Virus record (IMG/VR): IMGVR_UViG_3300027170_000007 | Location: 1 to 20,332 of that record | Source: a virus | DNA length: 20,332 bases | Strand: one strand, 5' to 3' | Shown: piece by piece, positions 19,787 to 20,332 of the stretch | How the letters are laid out: each line of letters opens with the position of its first letter | Numbering within the stretch: the stretch's first letter is position 1 | The notes under the pieces: model-generated | What the model was told of the DNA's origin: nothing | The model's database searches: none | The model's input: the letters and a program-made list of their open reading frames with translations, nothing else | Program-made: the position numbers and the translations under genes

Positions 19787-20195
19787 TTCTTATTAGGTTT
19801 TTAATTAATACTTTAACAATTTGTTCTTGATCAAAAGTACTTCCTTCTCTTACTTTCCTACCGCCATAATAAAATATTCCCTTCAAGTTATTTATTCTTT
19901 CATAGACAATAGCATTATTAAAAGCCCATATAATAGCTACAGGCTTCCCACTATTAACTTGAAGCTGTTGTGCTTTAACTATCTTACGCATTGCTACAAT
20001 AACATCTTGTTTGTCCTCTATATTTTTATGAACTCCTTTTACTTCTGCAAAACCTGTTATCTTTCCTTTGTTATAAAGGACTGCATCTATGTGAGCATAT
20101 TCCTCGTGTGAGCCATAAGTCAAACCAAAGTGCTTACAGAATTGTTTAAGAGCTTTGTTCTGTCTTTCTCTATGTTCCTTTCGTTCAAATTTCAT
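19767..20195 (-). CDS. PD-(D/E)xK-type nuclease (142 aa)
   Basis: The middle shows the nuclease core: AHIDAVLYNKGKITGFAEVKG, with Asp37, Glu51 and Lys53 (D-x13-E-V-K) as the likely metal and catalytic residues. A helical QVNSGKPVAIIWAFNNAIVY segment follows, as in VRR-NUC or Holliday-junction-resolvase-like proteins. The N-terminus is basic (MKFERKEHRERQNKALKQ). I chose the ATG at 20195; an in-frame TTG at 20201 two codons upstream is possible but less likely. The gene overlaps the 29-aa membrane ORF upstream and the NinG-like gene downstream, so a joint function in recombination or resolving branched DNA is probable. Substrate and exact family remain open. Confidence 0.7.
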   Translation of the reverse strand: MKFERKEHRERQNKALKQFCKHFGLTYGSHEEYAHIDAVLYNKGKITGFAEVKGVHKNIEDKQDVIVAMRKIVKAQQLQVNSGKPVAIIWAFNNAIVYERINNLKGIFYYGGRKVREGSTFDQEQIVKVLIKNLIRIEEDSQ

Positions 20196-20274
20196 CTTCA
20201 AACTTAGAACAAAATACAGCTTCTAAAATACATAGTACAATTATTATTCCCCATACGATTGTTAATATCTTCAT
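20185..20274 (-). CDS. Possible tiny membrane protein (29 aa)
   Basis: The ATG at 20274 shares bases with the TGA of the partial gene upstream (ATGA), and the frame ends inside the start of the nuclease gene. The product (MKILTIVWGIIIVLCILEAV followed by a short acidic tail) is almost entirely one hydrophobic helix of about 17 residues. Two cysteines (15, 22) are present. The tight coupling on both sides supports it as a real gene; its size and AT-rich composition leave doubt. The same frame is open upstream to the window edge, so a longer start cannot be excluded. Confidence 0.5.
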   Translation of the reverse strand: MKILTIVWGIIIVLCILEAVFCSKFEDEI

Positions 20275-20332
20275 CTTAATAATTTTATTGGTTCTTGATA
20301 CCATAAGGTCTTTTCCTTTGGCTTTCCTAAAG
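20271..20332 (-). CDS. C-terminal end of an unidentified gene (cut by window edge)
   Basis: The last 19 codons of a gene that enters from the right edge, ending at TGA 20273-20271. The visible end reads LGKPKEKTLWYQEPIKLLR. Its stop overlaps the ATG of the 29-aa membrane ORF, the junction type found all through this block. The remaining sequence is too short to assign a family. Confidence 0.5.
   Translation of the reverse strand, partial: LGKPKEKTLWYQEPIKLLR

Overview
The window looks like part of the genome of a tailed double-stranded DNA phage (or prophage) with a siphovirus-like tail, infecting a member of the Bacteroidota, probably a flavobacterium. The DNA is AT-rich and every convincing gene lies on the minus strand, so the window reads right to left. 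Genes abut or overlap by a few bases (ATGA and TAATG junctions). Many starts are preceded by A-rich stretches instead of Shine-Dalgarno sequences, as is usual in Bacteroidota. No tRNA, CRISPR array, integrase, lysis gene or insertion sequence was found. Both ends of the window cut through genes.

Right part (about 20332 to 16618): an early or middle block of small genes. It holds a PD-(D/E)xK-type nuclease, a NinG-like and a NinB-like recombination protein (as in the lambda nin region), a small sigma-factor-like protein, a DUF3310 protein, several cysteine-rich zinc-binding candidates, and three very small ORFs, two of which encode single-pass membrane proteins. A large inverted repeat lies at 18002-18079.

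Middle part (16602 to 5667): terminase small and large subunits come first. A tail assembly chaperone follows, with a -1 frameshift extension at a run of nine T. Next are tail-completion-type proteins, two large baseplate or hub-like proteins (470 and 1002 aa), a tail fibre-like protein and a tape measure protein with an eleven-glycine tract.

Left part (5619 to 1): the head genes follow the tail genes. They are a Cys-rich coiled-coil protein, an XkdF-like prohead protease with a long coiled-coil tail, an acidic scaffold-like protein, the major capsid protein, further structural proteins, a LamG-like protein, and last the N-terminus of a probable portal protein. Tail before head, with the portal last, is unlike the usual terminase-portal-protease-capsid-tail order.

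The most striking unexplained signal is a short, almost palindromic element, TTCTATTATATAACAGA on the coding strand. It occurs in three near-identical copies, and two further copies share its 11-bp core. All five sit just before the start codon of a gene that begins a block in the late region, and one lies directly after a rho-independent terminator. I infer a phage-specific promoter or operator, possibly read with the encoded sigma-like factor. In two copies the element is so close to the ATG that the transcript would be leaderless.
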